Counted from the first letter of the stretch, positions 1 through 9,816 are shown. The stretch is DNA of 64,000 nucleotides from Endobacterium cereale (GCF_009617585.1 NZ_WIXI01000038.1:1-64000); one strand, 5' to 3'. Program-made: numbers and translations. The notes: generated by a model not told the origin, from the letters alone.

Positions 1-262
1 TCAGTGACCGGGTTATAGTCCCACACACCCGAAAACGTCAATGCCACAATTTCATAAAAATGCAAAAATCAAACAAGTATTTGGATTTAAACGATATAAT
101 CGAATTTTTTGGCTTCTGTGATCTGTTGCCATACAATATGTACATATAGGCACCTGTGGTCGTCCCGGCATAGCGAAAATGAGGTACATCGCAGCGTCCT
201 TGTCTCCCGGCGCCAAAACATGCGATAGCGGGCCATCATCATCCTGCAGAAGGTTCTTGCCC
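1..262. promoter_or_regulatory. Upstream region of purC
   Basis: No gene is supported in this stretch. It is AT-rich compared with the rest of the window and contains the 10-bp palindrome TATGTACATA at 137-146, placed about 115 bp before the chosen purC start. It probably carries the purC promoter. No PUR-box-like motif could be confirmed by eye. Confidence 0.4.
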
Positions 263-1216
263 GTGCGCGTTCTCAGTGAAGCTCTCATCCCCGAATTGCC
301 GAACCATTATCATGGCAAGGTACGTGAGAATTACGATCTCCCGGATGGCAGCCGCATCATCATCGCCACCGACCGCCTCAGCGCCTTCGATCGCATCATC
401 ACCTCCATCCCCGACAAGGGCCACGTGCTGACCCAGACAGCACGTTACTGGTTCGAGGCGACAGCCGATATCTGCCCAAATCACGTGATCGCCTATCCCG
501 ACCCGAATGTGGTGGTGGGCAAACGTCTCGACATCCTGCCGGTCGAGATCGTCGTACGTGGTTACCTTGCTGGGACGACCGGTACATCGCTGCTGACACT
601 CTACAAGAAGGGTGAGCGGCAGATGTACGGCCTCGACCTGCCGGACGGACTGCGCGACAACGAAATCCTGCCGACACCGGTCATCACCCCTACCAGCAAG
701 GCTTTTGATGGCGGCCATGACGAACCGCTCACTCCGACAGAAATCGTTGAACGCGGGCTGTTGACGACGCAGCAGTGGCAGACGCTTTCGGACTACGCGC
801 TCGCCCTTTTTGCACGCGGCCAGAAGCTCGCGGCTGAGCGTGGCCTGATCCTGGTCGATACCAAATACGAATTCGGCACCGATGAGAACGGCACGATCAT
901 TCTGGCCGACGAAATCCATACACCGGACAGCAGTCGCTATTGGATTGCCGACAGTTACGACGAGGCGTTTCGCAGCGGTACGCGGCCGAAAAGTTTTGAC
1001 AAGGATTTTGTCCGTGCCTGGGTGGTGGAACGCTGTGATCCCTACAAGGACGACTTGCCTCCGATCCCGACGGAATTGATCGAAGAGACTGCTACGGTCT
1101 ATCGCATGGCCTATGAAATGATTGCCGGGCAGGCCTTCGTACCGGACACCACAGACGGTCCGGTTCTCGATCGTGTGCGGGAAAATCTGAAAGGTTATTT
1201 TCCGAGCGGGTCGTGA
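263..1216 (+). CDS. purC: Phosphoribosylaminoimidazole-succinocarboxamide synthase (SAICAR synthetase)
   Basis: ATP-dependent ligase of purine biosynthesis that joins aspartate to CAIR to give SAICAR in the cytosol. The 317-aa product carries the family's N-terminal block ([12 protein letters not shown], then [10 protein letters not shown]), the substrate-binding [11 protein letters not shown] segment and the [24 protein letters not shown] region, so it looks intact. The frame stays open upstream to 179. The GTG at 263 is preferred because the conserved part begins there ([13 protein letters not shown]) and AGAAGG sits 9 bases before it. At about 317 aa it belongs to the longer PurC form, not the roughly 240-aa form. 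The stop overlaps the start of the TetR gene (GTGA), suggesting some cotranscription although the functions are unrelated. Function is near certain from the sequence; the exact start is inferred. Confidence 0.93.
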   Translation: MRVLSEALIPELPNHYHGKVRENYDLPDGSRIIIATDRLSAFDRIITSIPDKGHVLTQTARYWFEATADICPNHVIAYPDPNVVVGKRLDILPVEIVVRGYLAGTTGTSLLTLYKKGERQMYGLDLPDGLRDNEILPTPVITPTSKAFDGGHDEPLTPTEIVERGLLTTQQWQTLSDYALALFARGQKLAAERGLILVDTKYEFGTDENGTIILADEIHTPDSSRYWIADSYDEAFRSGTRPKSFDKDFVRAWVVERCDPYKDDLPPIPTELIEETATVYRMAYEMIAGQAFVPDTTDGPVLDRVRENLKGYFPSGS

Positions 1217-1857
1217 ACCCTTCGGCGAAAACGAAGACTGAAGAAGGAAATGCCGTGCGCAGGCCAAGGCGGAAGGCAGAGGAAACCCGGGAAGATATCT
1301 TGCAGGCGGCCGAAACCCTGTTTCGAGAGCGTGGCATTGCCGGATGCTCGATTGCTGACATCGCCCAGGCACTATCGATGTCGCCTGCCAATATCTTCAA
1401 GCATTTCCACTCCAAGCCGGCCTTGGTCGACGCAATCTGCGAGCGCCATATACGCCATCTCGTGGACCGACTGGCGACACTTGACGAACAGGCGCCTGCA
1501 CCGACCCGCATGGCGCGCGTTGCATGCAACATCATGGAAGCACATCTTCAGGACCTTCGCGAAAATCCGCACCTGTTCGAAATGATCCTGATGGTTTCAA
1601 AGGCGAACCTGCCGAGCGCCCTGGTCTATCGCCAGAAGATCGAAGCTCTTTTTGCCGACCTGATTGCTCAAGGCATGGCGGCAGGCACCTATCACTGCAA
1701 GAATGCTGATGCCGCAAGCCAAAGTGCTTCGGCAGCCTTTGCCAGCGTTCTTCACCCGGCGATGCTGGCCAATGCCGACCTGAGCGAACTGCATCAACGA
1801 TGTGACGGCCTTGCCGAACTCGTGAACGCTGCACTGCAAAATCCGTTTGCAAAGTGA
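1213..1857 (+). CDS. TetR/AcrR-family transcriptional regulator
   Basis: 214-aa DNA-binding repressor. An N-terminal TetR helix-turn-helix lies at about residues 20-65 ([18 protein letters not shown], then [20 protein letters not shown]), followed by an all-helical ligand-binding part with no motif I can assign to a ligand. GTG at 1213 overlaps the purC stop by four bases. A second GTG at 1255 would trim 14 basic N-terminal residues. The next genes form an RND efflux system on the same strand, so it is probably the local repressor, as for many acrR-type regulators. Its stop codon lies inside a perfect 18-bp inverted repeat (1843-1888) that could be its operator. Family assignment is secure; target and ligand are inferred. 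Confidence 0.88.
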   Translation: MNPSAKTKTEEGNAVRRPRRKAEETREDILQAAETLFRERGIAGCSIADIAQALSMSPANIFKHFHSKPALVDAICERHIRHLVDRLATLDEQAPAPTRMARVACNIMEAHLQDLRENPHLFEMILMVSKANLPSALVYRQKIEALFADLIAQGMAAGTYHCKNADAASQSASAAFASVLHPAMLANADLSELHQRCDGLAELVNAALQNPFAK

Positions 1858-1888
1858 CGTTTTCTGAATTACGTCACTTTGCAAACGG
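1843..1888. repeat. Perfect 18-bp inverted repeat spanning the tetR stop codon
   Basis: CCGTTTGCAAAGTGACGT (1843-1860) is followed after a 10-base spacer by its exact reverse complement (1871-1888). The left arm encodes the last residues and stop of the TetR gene. No T-run follows, so a classical intrinsic terminator is not obvious. Possible roles are an operator for the TetR protein upstream of the efflux operon, or a Rho-independent-like stem with a weak tail. Confidence 0.7.
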
Positions 1889-1901
1889 CAGACAGACAAT
1901 T

Positions 1902-1919
1902 TGTTAAAATAATTTAACA
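1902..1919. promoter_or_regulatory. AT-rich inverted repeat upstream of the efflux operon
   Basis: TGTTAAA and TTTAACA (7-bp arms at 1902-1908 and 1913-1919, spacer 4) lie about 100 bp before the adaptor-protein start and just after the larger inverted repeat. The position suits a promoter or operator site. This is inferred from symmetry and position only. Confidence 0.35.
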
Positions 1920-2022
1920 TTTGGACGAGCGAAACTCGCTTCCGCAGCTCTTTTTGCCGTGCCATCATCGTTTTCCCGCTATCAACGCGGGCTTTGAAAA
2001 TCATGTCGCCCGGATAAACCCA

Positions 2023-3207
2023 ATGAACCGTCGCAGTCTCTTGCTCCTCACTCTTCCACTGGTCATCGCCGGCTGCAGCGATGCTGGAAACTCGACCGGT
2101 CAGGCAGGAAGCACAGCCGAAAAACCGCCATCGCCCGTCAGTATAGTGATCATGAAAAAGCAGGAACAGCCTATCACCCGCGTCCTGCCGGGACGCGCCG
2201 TCGCTTTCCAGACCGCTGAAGTGCGCCCGCAGGTGGCTGGCATGATCAAACAGGTCGTTTTCAACGAGGGCAACGAGGTTAAGGCCGGCGATCTGCTCTA
2301 CAAGATCGAGGACAGCAGCTATGCCGCATCGCTGGCAGAGGCCAATGCGAGCCTTGCAAAGGCCGAAGCAAGTGTGCCGAACGCGCAGGCCAATGTCGTG
2401 CGTTATGAAAAACTGGTCAATAGCGGTGCCACCCAGATCGAATTCGACAATGCCAAGGTAACGCTTCTTCAGGCAAAGGCGGATGTCGAACAGGCAAAGG
2501 CAGCGCTACAATCCGCCCAGATCAATCTCAGCTATACCGAAATTCGGGCCCCCTTCGACAGCGTGACCGATATTTCCAAGGTCGATGTCGGAAACATCGC
2601 CACCGCCAACCAGACGACGGCGCTGACGACACTGCGCCAACTCGACCCGATCTATATCGACCTGACCGAATCCAGCACCAATCTTCTGGAATTGCGCGCA
2701 GCAATTGCCGCAGGACGCCTGAAGGGCAATCCCGACCAGGCCGACATGCGCCTGAAGCTGGAGGACGGAACGGATTACAACAAGACCGGCCGACTGGACA
2801 TGTCGGAACTCGCCGTCAGCGAGACGACCGGTACCTACCAGATCCGCGCCCAGTTCGATAATCCGGACAACCTTATCCTTCCCGGCATGTATGTTCGCGC
2901 GACGGTGACGCTGGGTATGGAATCCGGCTACCTTCTTCCGCAGCGCGCTGCGACCCGCAACGCCCGTGGCGAGCTCTCGGCAAAATTCGTGACGGCCGAA
3001 AACAAGGTCGAGACCCGACTTTTCCAAAACGCTCAGGTCTCTGGCAATAACTGGCTTGTCGATACCGGCATCAATGAGGGTGACAAGCTGATCGTCGATG
3101 GCTTTCAATGGATCGCCGATGGCGCTGCGGTCAAGCCTGTCGAGGCAACAGTGGGTGAGGATGGCCTGGTTGTCGAAGCCGACGCGGCAAAACAGCCGAC
3201 GCAATAA
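2023..3207 (+). CDS. RND efflux system periplasmic adaptor (membrane fusion lipoprotein)
   Basis: 394-aa AcrA/MexA-like adaptor linking an inner-membrane RND pump to an outer-membrane channel. The start at 2023 gives a lipoprotein signal peptide (MNRRSLLLLTLPLVIAGCS, lipobox IAGC), which the longer open frame from 1921 would bury. The biotinyl-lipoyl-like half motif (RPQVAGMIKQVVFNEGNEVKAGDLLYKI) is at about residues 67-95, followed by a long Ala-rich alpha-helical hairpin, the second lipoyl half (NLSYTEIRAPFD) and the beta-barrel and membrane-proximal domains. The pump gene follows after 50 bp and the outer-membrane factor after that, so this is a complete three-gene system. Substrate is not predictable from the sequence. 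Confidence 0.92.
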   Translation: MNRRSLLLLTLPLVIAGCSDAGNSTGQAGSTAEKPPSPVSIVIMKKQEQPITRVLPGRAVAFQTAEVRPQVAGMIKQVVFNEGNEVKAGDLLYKIEDSSYAASLAEANASLAKAEASVPNAQANVVRYEKLVNSGATQIEFDNAKVTLLQAKADVEQAKAALQSAQINLSYTEIRAPFDSVTDISKVDVGNIATANQTTALTTLRQLDPIYIDLTESSTNLLELRAAIAAGRLKGNPDQADMRLKLEDGTDYNKTGRLDMSELAVSETTGTYQIRAQFDNPDNLILPGMYVRATVTLGMESGYLLPQRAATRNARGELSAKFVTAENKVETRLFQNAQVSGNNWLVDTGINEGDKLIVDGFQWIADGAAVKPVEATVGEDGLVVEADAAKQPTQ

Positions 3208-3257
3208 CACGACCGCACCGACTGCATCCGACGATATCGGCTTCCGAGGTTTTCTGA

Positions 3258-6200
3258 ATGGCCAAGTTTTTCATCCGGCGACCGGTTTTCGCCTGGGCAA
3301 TCGCAATCGTGATCATGCTGGGCGGTGCGCTCGCGATCACCACATTGTCGATCTCGCAATATCCGGACATTGCGCCGACAACGGTGCGCATCAGTTCCAG
3401 CTATAACGGCGCGAGCGCGGAAACCGTCGAAAAGTCGGTGACCAGCATCATCGAGGACGGCATGACCGGGCTCGACGATCTCACCTACATGACGTCGTCG
3501 TCCTCGACCGGCCGCTCGACGGTGACGTTGACATTCGGCAACTCGATCCTGCCGGATATCGCGCAGGTTCAGGTGCAGAACAAGCTGCAGCTCGTTCAGT
3601 CGCAGCTGCCGGATGTCGTTCAGAGCCAAGGCATTTCCGTTTCCCGCTCCACCTCCAGCATCCTTATGGTCGGTGCACTGGTGTCGCGTGACGGCAAGCG
3701 CAGTTCCGTCGATCTCGGTGACCTTTTCGCCACCTCGATCGAGGATCAGGTACAGCGCCTGGAAGGTGTCGGCAGCATCAACGTTTTCGGCTCCGGTTAC
3801 GCCATGCGCGTCTGGCTGGATCCGTTCAAGCTCAACAAATACCAGTTGACTGCCGCCGACGTCACGTCTGCCATCGAGGCGCAGAACACGCAGGTATCGG
3901 TCGGCTCGCTCGGCGCGCAGCCTGTGGCCCAAGGCCAGCAGTTGACCGTGACCATGACGGCACAAAGCCAGCTGACCACGGTGGACGATTTCGAACGGAT
4001 CATTCTGAAAGTCGAGCAGACTGGCGCAAATGTTCGCCTGAGCGATGTCGCGCGTGTCGAGATCGGTCAGGAAAGTTACGGCGGCAGCTCGCGTTACGAC
4101 GGTTTGCCGTCTGCCGGTTTTGCCGTGAACCTCGCAACCGGCGCCAACGCCATCGATACGGCCGCCCTCGTGAAGGGAGAGCTGACACGCGCCGCGGCAG
4201 GCCTGCCAGACGGCGTAGAGATCCAGTATCCGTATGACACGACACCCTTCGTCCAGCTATCGATTGAAAAGGTGGTTCACACGCTGATCGAGGCAATCGT
4301 CCTTGTTTTCGTGGTTCTTCTCGTCTTCCTTCAGAATTTCCGCGCCACGCTGATCCCGATGATCGCCGTGCCAGTGGTTCTGCTCGGAACATTCGGCATT
4401 CTGGCGCTCACCGGTTATTCCATCAACACGCTGACCATGTTCGCCATGGTACTCGCCATCGGTCTTCTGGTCGATGACGCGATTGTTGTGGTGGAAAATG
4501 TCGAGCGCATCATGGACGAGGAAGGACTGTCGCCGCTCGAAGCGACCGAAAAATCGATGGGCGAGATCACCGGTGCTATTATCGGCATCGCGCTGGTCCT
4601 GACGGCCGTGTTCATTCCGATGGCGTTTTTCGGTGGTTCGACCGGTGTCATCTATCGCCAGTTTTCAATCACTATCGTATCGGCCATGCTGCTTTCAGCC
4701 GTGGTCGCCATCGTGCTGACGCCAGCGCTTTGCGCGACGATGCTGAAGCCGGTCGATCACCATAAAAAACAGCGTGGCATCGGCGCATGGTTCAACCGCA
4801 ATTTTGACCGCGCCACCAATGGTTACGTCGGCAGTGTCGGTTATCTTCTGAAACGCCCGCTGCGCATGGTGGTGATGTTCGCGCTCGTTGTTGCCGGCTG
4901 CGCCTTCCTGTTCGCCCGCATGCCGAGCTCCTTTCTGCCGCAGGAAGATCAGGGCGTGCTGATGACCATCATCCAGACACCGGTCGGCGCGACCACGGAA
5001 CGCACCGAAGCGGTCGTCAAGCAGGTCGAGCAGTTCTATCTGGGACAGGAAAAGGACAATGTCGAAGCGGTCTTCGGCGCGCTCGGATTCTCTTTCAACG
5101 GGACCGGACAAAACAACGCGATCGTCTTCACAAAGCTCAAGGATTTCGATCTGCGCACCGGCACCGGCCAATCGGCCGCCGAGATCATGCACCGTGCCCA
5201 GGCGCATTTCCTGACACTGCGGGACGCGCAGGTTTTTGCACTCCTGCCACCGGCCATCCAGGGCCTCGGCAACTCGGCCGGTTTCTCCATGTATCTGGTC
5301 GACAGCGGCAATAACGGCAATGAAGCGCTTACTCGCGTTTCGCAGCAGTTGATCCAGGAAACCGGAACCAACGCCTATATCAGCTCGCTTCGCTCCAACA
5401 GCCAGCGATCCGAAACACAGCTGAAAATCCTGCTCGATCAGGAAAAGCTTGGCGCCATGGGCGTCGATCTGTCGGCCGTCAACGCCATGCTGGCGACGAT
5501 CTTTGCCGGGCGTGACGTCAACGATTTCACGCTGAACAACGAGCTGAAACCGGTTTATGTGCAAGGTGACACACCCTACCGCATGCAGCCCACGGATCTC
5601 AAATACTGGTATGCCCGCAACACCAATGGCGAGATGGTGCCCTTCTCCACCTTCAGCAAGTTGGACTGGGTGAGCGGTACGCCACAGCTTGCCCGTTACA
5701 ACGGCACCAGCGCGATTTCGCTCGACGGCGCCTCCAAGCCGGGCGTCAGTACCGGTGAGGCGATGGATGAGATGGAACGCATGGTGGAAGCGCTGCCGGG
5801 CGGCTATACCGTGGCGTGGCAGGGCATTTCTTATCAGGAGCGTCTTTCCGGTTCTCAGGCGCCCATGCTTTATGCGCTGTCAATCCTGATCGTTTTCCTG
5901 TGCCTTGCAGCACTTTACGAAAGCTGGTCGATCCCGTTCTCGGTTATCCTCGCAGTGCCCGTCGGTGTTCTCGGTGCCGTCGGAGCCGCCGATCTTCTTG
6001 GTCAATCGAATGATGTCTATTTCAAGGTTGGTCTTTTGACGACGATCGGCCTGGCAGCCAAAAATGCCATCCTCATTGTCGAGTTTGCAAAAGACCGACA
6101 GGAGACGGGCATGGGCCTGTTTGAGTCCACGCTCGAGGCCGCGAAACTGCGTCTGCGGCCAATCATCATGACCTCTCTGGCCTTCATTCTGGGCGTCGTA

Positions 6201-6362
6201 CCCTTGGCAATTGCCACCGGTGCAGGCTCCGCAGCACAGAACGCGATCGGTATTGGCGTGCTCGGGGGTATGCTTTCTGCAACACTCCTCGGAATTTTCT
6301 TCGTGCCATCGCTTTTTGTGATCGTCCGGCGGTTATCAAGAGGTAAAAAAACCGTCAATTAA
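3258..6362 (+). CDS. RND multidrug efflux pump, HAE1 family (AcrB-like)
   Basis: 1034-aa proton-driven inner-membrane transporter, the normal length for HAE1 pumps. It opens with the typical first helix (MAKFFIRRPVFAWAIAIVIM) and has two large periplasmic loops and twelve predicted membrane segments in two halves. The proton-relay residues of AcrB are present: the Asp pair D406/D407 in LLVDDAIVVVENVER and K935 in AAKNAILIVEFAK. The paired NxxVENVER and NAxxIVEFAK motifs support a functional pump. Downstream of the adaptor and upstream of the outer-membrane factor, probably cotranscribed under the TetR regulator. Close to pumps for amphiphilic antibiotics or plant phenolics, but substrate is unknown. 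Confidence 0.95.
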   Translation: MAKFFIRRPVFAWAIAIVIMLGGALAITTLSISQYPDIAPTTVRISSSYNGASAETVEKSVTSIIEDGMTGLDDLTYMTSSSSTGRSTVTLTFGNSILPDIAQVQVQNKLQLVQSQLPDVVQSQGISVSRSTSSILMVGALVSRDGKRSSVDLGDLFATSIEDQVQRLEGVGSINVFGSGYAMRVWLDPFKLNKYQLTAADVTSAIEAQNTQVSVGSLGAQPVAQGQQLTVTMTAQSQLTTVDDFERIILKVEQTGANVRLSDVARVEIGQESYGGSSRYDGLPSAGFAVNLATGANAIDTAALVKGELTRAAAGLPDGVEIQYPYDTTPFVQLSIEKVVHTLIEAIVLVFVVLLVFLQNFRATLIPMIAVPVVLLGTFGILALTGYSINTLTMFAMVLAIGLLVDDAIVVVENVERIMDEEGLSPLEATEKSMGEITGAIIGIALVLTAVFIPMAFFGGSTGVIYRQFSITIVSAMLLSAVVAIVLTPALCATMLKPVDHHKKQRGIGAWFNRNFDRATNGYVGSVGYLLKRPLRMVVMFALVVAGCAFLFARMPSSFLPQEDQGVLMTIIQTPVGATTERTEAVVKQVEQFYLGQEKDNVEAVFGALGFSFNGTGQNNAIVFTKLKDFDLRTGTGQSAAEIMHRAQAHFLTLRDAQVFALLPPAIQGLGNSAGFSMYLVDSGNNGNEALTRVSQQLIQETGTNAYISSLRSNSQRSETQLKILLDQEKLGAMGVDLSAVNAMLATIFAGRDVNDFTLNNELKPVYVQGDTPYRMQPTDLKYWYARNTNGEMVPFSTFSKLDWVSGTPQLARYNGTSAISLDGASKPGVSTGEAMDEMERMVEALPGGYTVAWQGISYQERLSGSQAPMLYALSILIVFLCLAALYESWSIPFSVILAVPVGVLGAVGAADLLGQSNDVYFKVGLLTTIGLAAKNAILIVEFAKDRQETGMGLFESTLEAAKLRLRPIIMTSLAFILGVVPLAIATGAGSAAQNAIGIGVLGGMLSATLLGIFFVPSLFVIVRRLSRGKKTVN

Positions 6363-6477
6363 CGCAGTGATTTTGAATCGGCGAAGAGTTGTTGCGTCTC
6401 GCGCGCTTGCAAGGTTGGCAGGCGAGGCAGGATGGATCGGCAGGAAGCCCCAAGGTTCGTTAGATTAGGAAAAACAC

Positions 6478-7932
6478 ATGGTTTCCATTCGCGCAGCAGC
6501 TCCCCTGGTCATGCTTCTGCTGTCCGGTTGTGTCGTCGGCCCCGACCACACCGCACCTGAGATAACGCTTCCGTCGAAATTTGCCGAAGGCAAAGCCAAG
6601 AGCAATGGCGACGTTTCCACCGACCAGTGGTGGACGGCATTCAACGACACCCGCCTGAACAGCTATGTCAAACAGGGTCTCGACCAGAACCTCGACATCC
6701 TGCAGGCCATGGAACGAATCAACCAGGCGGAAGCAGCCGTGGTCAACGCCGGCGCCGGCGGCCTGCCATCGCTCGCGCTCGGCACCAGTGCTGCCCGCGC
6801 AGGTTCCAAGGGTTATCGCGGCACGGTACCGCAATCCGTGCCAACCACAACCGTCAATGGCGGACTTGAAGCAGGCTGGCTGCTTGACTTCTTCGGTCTC
6901 TATCGTCGCTCGAAGGAAGCAGCAATTGCCCAGCTCGGCGCCGCCGATGCTGCTGTCGACACTGCGCGCCTCTCGCTGCTGTCGCAGGTTGCCGCCGCTT
7001 ATATCGATGTTCGTTATTATCAGGAAAGCATCGCGCTTGCCCGCGCAAACCTGAAGTCGCGTAACGAGACACTCTCGCTGACCAAGCTTCAGCTGGACGC
7101 CGGTGCCGCTTCGCGCCTCGACGTCGTGCAGTCGGAAAGCCAGGTCAACCTGACGCTTGCGACCATTCCAGGTCTTGAAACCCAGTACCGCCAGGCAGCT
7201 CACCGCGTTGCAACCCTGCTTGGCATGCCGGCATCCTCGCTGCTCAACGAGCTGCAAAAGGGTGCACGCCAGCCGGTGGCACGCTTCAATGCCCGCGCCG
7301 GCGTTCCTGCCGATCTCGTGCGCAACCGTCCGGACATCCGCGCCGCCGAGCGTGAACTCGCTGCTGCTGTCGCCAATATCGGCGTGGCGGAAGCTAATCT
7401 TTACCCGAGCATCAGCCTCAGCGGCTCGATCTCGCCGTCATATGTTCGTCGCAATGGCGGATCGGACAGCCATCTTCTGTCCTGGTCGTTCGGACCGACC
7501 CTCAATCTGCCGATCTTCGACGGCGGCCAGCTGAGAGCAAACCTCTCGGCCAGCGAATCGTCTGCCCGCGAAGCATACCTCGCCTGGAAGCAGGCAGTTC
7601 TCAATGCTGTCGAAGAAGTTGAAAACGCGCTTGCAGCCGTCAGCCGCGCCAGCCGCACGGTTGCCGCCAACCGTGCAACGGTTGCTTCCAGCCAGGAAGC
7701 TCTGACGCTTGCCACCGCAAGCTATCGCGATGGCGCGTCTTCGCTGCTCGACGTTCTGGACGCCCAGCGCAACGTTTCCGACGCCCAGACGAGCCTCGCG
7801 CAGGCCATTCGCCAGATGGCACAGGATTACGTATCGCTGAGCGTTGCCATGGGTGGCGGTTATGCCTACGGCAAGGCTCCGGTAGATGCCAAGGGCCCGA
7901 CCATTTACGCGGCCAAGTCGCTCAAGAAATAA
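6478..7932 (+). CDS. RND outer-membrane factor lipoprotein (OprM/NodT family)
   Basis: 484-aa TolC-type trimeric channel subunit. It starts with a lipoprotein signal (MVSIRAAAPLVMLLLSGCVVGPD, lipobox LSGC) and has the two repeated outer-membrane-efflux domains. Diagnostic segments include WWTAFND near residue 44, QSESQVNLTLATIPGLE in the first repeat, VRNRPDIRAAERELAAAVANIGVAEANLYP and the C-terminal DAQRNVSDAQTSLAQA. The gap of about 115 bp after the pump gene contains no other gene. A strong hairpin terminator follows 40 bp after the stop, closing the efflux operon. Function as the outer-membrane exit duct is well supported; substrate is not. Confidence 0.93.
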   Translation: MVSIRAAAPLVMLLLSGCVVGPDHTAPEITLPSKFAEGKAKSNGDVSTDQWWTAFNDTRLNSYVKQGLDQNLDILQAMERINQAEAAVVNAGAGGLPSLALGTSAARAGSKGYRGTVPQSVPTTTVNGGLEAGWLLDFFGLYRRSKEAAIAQLGAADAAVDTARLSLLSQVAAAYIDVRYYQESIALARANLKSRNETLSLTKLQLDAGAASRLDVVQSESQVNLTLATIPGLETQYRQAAHRVATLLGMPASSLLNELQKGARQPVARFNARAGVPADLVRNRPDIRAAERELAAAVANIGVAEANLYPSISLSGSISPSYVRRNGGSDSHLLSWSFGPTLNLPIFDGGQLRANLSASESSAREAYLAWKQAVLNAVEEVENALAAVSRASRTVAANRATVASSQEALTLATASYRDGASSLLDVLDAQRNVSDAQTSLAQAIRQMAQDYVSLSVAMGGGYAYGKAPVDAKGPTIYAAKSLKK

Positions 7933-7971
7933 GGGTGGTGCGGTTTTCCGCGCCTTTCCTTCAGCCCAAAC

Positions 7972-8004
7972 AAAAAGCCCCGCAACTAGGTTGCGGGGCT
8001 TTTT
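7972..8004. terminator. Bidirectional intrinsic terminator between the efflux operon and efp
   Basis: AAAAAGCCCCGCAA (7972-7985) and TTGCGGGGCTTTTT (7991-8004) form a perfect 14-bp stem with a 5-base loop, giving a GC-rich core with a U-tract on either strand. It lies between the convergent outer-membrane factor gene and efp and can serve both. Confidence 0.92.
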
Positions 8005-8029
8005 TCATGTCCGTTACGGAAAGCGCCAA

Positions 8030-8599
8030 TCAGTTCTTGGCGCGCTCGACGTAGGAATTGTCTTCAGTTGCGATGACAACGCGGGTGCCGGCATCGATAT
8101 GCGGCGGAACAGCGGTGCGGATGCCGTTGGAGAGCATGGCCGGCTTGTAGGAAGACGAAGCCGTCTGGCCCTTCACGACCGGTTCGGTCTCGGTGATTTC
8201 CAGGATCACGTGCCGTGGCAGCTGCAGTGCAAGCGCGACGCCCTCATGCATGGACAGGATGCAGACCATGCCTTCCTGAAGGTAGGCCTTCTGCTCGCCC
8301 ATCGTGTCGACATCGACGACGATCTGGTCGTAGTTTTCCGGGTTCATGAAGTGGAAACCTTCACCGTCCTCGTAGAGGAACTGGTGGTTGACGTCTTCGA
8401 CGAAGGCGCGCTCGACCTGCTCTGTCGTGCGCCAGCGTTCCGACACCTTCACGCCGTCAACGATGCGGCGCATGTTGACCTGGGTAACCGGCGTACCCTT
8501 GCCCGGGTGAAAGTTTTCAGCCGTGAGAACGACGTAAAGCTTGCCGTCGACGTCGATGACGTTGCCCTTGCGGACCGATGAGGCGATGACCTTGACCAT
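8030..8599 (-). CDS. efp: Elongation factor P
   Basis: 189-aa translation factor that binds between the P and E sites of stalled ribosomes and rescues polyproline-induced arrest. All three domains are present: the N-terminal KOW-like domain with the conserved modification loop PGKGTP, in which Lys34 is the predicted site of beta-lysylation, and the two OB-fold domains (NPENYDQI near residue 86; conserved C-terminus from [12 protein letters not shown] to [13 protein letters not shown]). AGGAAG lies about 7 bases before the ATG. It is divergent from epmA-epmB, the enzymes that modify Lys34. The Agrobacterium tumefaciens homologue is known as chvH, needed for virulence and detergent tolerance. 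Identification is secure. Confidence 0.97.
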   Translation of the reverse strand: MVKVIASSVRKGNVIDVDGKLYVVLTAENFHPGKGTPVTQVNMRRIVDGVKVSERWRTTEQVERAFVEDVNHQFLYEDGEGFHFMNPENYDQIVVDVDTMGEQKAYLQEGMVCILSMHEGVALALQLPRHVILEITETEPVVKGQTASSSYKPAMLSNGIRTAVPPHIDAGTRVVIATEDNSYVERAKN

Positions 8600-8751
8600 A
8601 AGACTTCCTTGTAACTCGGCCAGCCACGTCGTAGAGGACTGGCGAAATGGCCGTAGTGATGCTTTTCAGGTTTCCTTGGCCGCGCAACTAACGCAAAATC
8701 CGCCAAATAGCCAGCCCTTCGTGGAGTGAGCCGCGGCGAAGAGAAACAACC
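8600..8751. promoter_or_regulatory. Divergent promoter region efp / epmA
   Basis: This 152-bp gap separates the divergent starts of efp and epmA and must hold both promoters unless transcription enters from outside. No clear -35/-10 pair or operator could be assigned by eye. Confidence 0.4.
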
Positions 8752-9816
8752 ATGACCCGCAATGCAGCCTCCACGTCTCCCTGGTGGACAAAAAGCATCC
8801 ATGCCGACCGCCGCCCCTTCCTGATCGGACGCAACCGGGTGCAGACGGCGTTGCGCCAGTTTTTCGGCATGCGGGACTTTGTCGAGGTCGATACCGCGAC
8901 GCTGCAGGTCTCTCCCGGCAACGAGGCGCATCTGCATGCCTTTGCCACGCAGGCACTGACAATCGATGGCAAGGCCAGTTCGCTTTACCTGCACACATCG
9001 CCCGAATTTGCCGCCAAAAAGCTGCTTTCCGCCGGCGAGGAGCGCATTTTTACCTTCGCACATGTCTATCGCAACCGCGAACGTGGCCCCCTTCACCACC
9101 CCGAATTCACCATGCTGGAATGGTATCGCGTCGGCGAGGCCTATGAGCAGCTGATGGCCGATTGCGCCGACATGCTGAGACTGGCGGCGGAAACGACAGG
9201 CACCAGAAAATTTGTTTTTCGTGGCATGGAGTGCGATCCCTTTGCCGAGCCGGAACGGGTGACGCTGGCTGAAGCTTTCCAGCGCTTCGCAGGCATCGAT
9301 CTGCTCTCTTCCACATCGGCGAGCGGTGAAAACAACCGCGACACGCTGGCGGTGGAATTGCTGCGCGTCGGTTTGCGCGTATCCGAAGACGACAGCTGGG
9401 CCGATCTGTTCAGCAAGGTTTTGGTGGAAAAGATCGAGCCGCATCTGGGCAATGGCCGCGCCACCATTCTGTGCGAATACCCGGTTTCCGAGGCCGCCCT
9501 TGCTCGTCCCTCGCCGCGCGATCCGCGCGTGGCCGAACGGTTCGAACTATATGCCTGCGGCGTGGAACTGGCCAATGCATTCGGCGAACTGACCGATGCC
9601 AGCGAACAGCGCCGCCGTTTCGAGATCGAGATGGCGGAAAAAGCCCGTATTTACGGCGAAACCTACCCGATCGACGAGGATTTTCTCAGCGCGCTTTCTG
9701 TCATGCCGGATGCCAGCGGCGCGGCCCTCGGGTTCGACCGGCTGGCCATGCTGGCGACTGGTGCAACGCGTGTGGATCAGGTGATGTGGGCACCGGTTGC
9801 GGAGACTTTAGGGTGA
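8752..9816 (+). CDS. epmA: EF-P--(R)-beta-lysine ligase (GenX/PoxA/YjeA)
   Basis: 354-aa paralogue of the class II lysyl-tRNA synthetase catalytic domain, lacking the N-terminal anticodon-binding OB domain, which is the hallmark of EpmA. It activates (R)-beta-lysine with ATP and transfers it to Lys34 of EF-P. Visible elements: IGRNRVQTALRQFFGMRDFVEVDTATL (motif 1 region), LHTSPEFAAKKLLSAGEERIFTFAHVYRNRE...HHPEFTMLEWYR (motif 2), and the C-terminal GAALGFDRLAML (motif 3 with Arg). It is divergent from its substrate gene efp and its stop overlaps the epmB start by four bases (GTGA), so the pair is translationally coupled. Assignment is strong because family, length and neighbours agree. Confidence 0.95.
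   Translation: MTRNAASTSPWWTKSIHADRRPFLIGRNRVQTALRQFFGMRDFVEVDTATLQVSPGNEAHLHAFATQALTIDGKASSLYLHTSPEFAAKKLLSAGEERIFTFAHVYRNRERGPLHHPEFTMLEWYRVGEAYEQLMADCADMLRLAAETTGTRKFVFRGMECDPFAEPERVTLAEAFQRFAGIDLLSSTSASGENNRDTLAVELLRVGLRVSEDDSWADLFSKVLVEKIEPHLGNGRATILCEYPVSEAALARPSPRDPRVAERFELYACGVELANAFGELTDASEQRRRFEIEMAEKARIYGETYPIDEDFLSALSVMPDASGAALGFDRLAMLATGATRVDQVMWAPVAETLG

Noticed and set aside
239..1372. 377-codon open frame on the strand opposite purC
   Set aside because: It mirrors the codon pattern of purC and has no recognisable domain, so it is an antisense shadow.
9471..9812. N-terminal extension of EpmB
   Set aside because: These codons overlap the intact epmA gene in another frame, and family similarity begins at the GTG overlapping the epmA stop.
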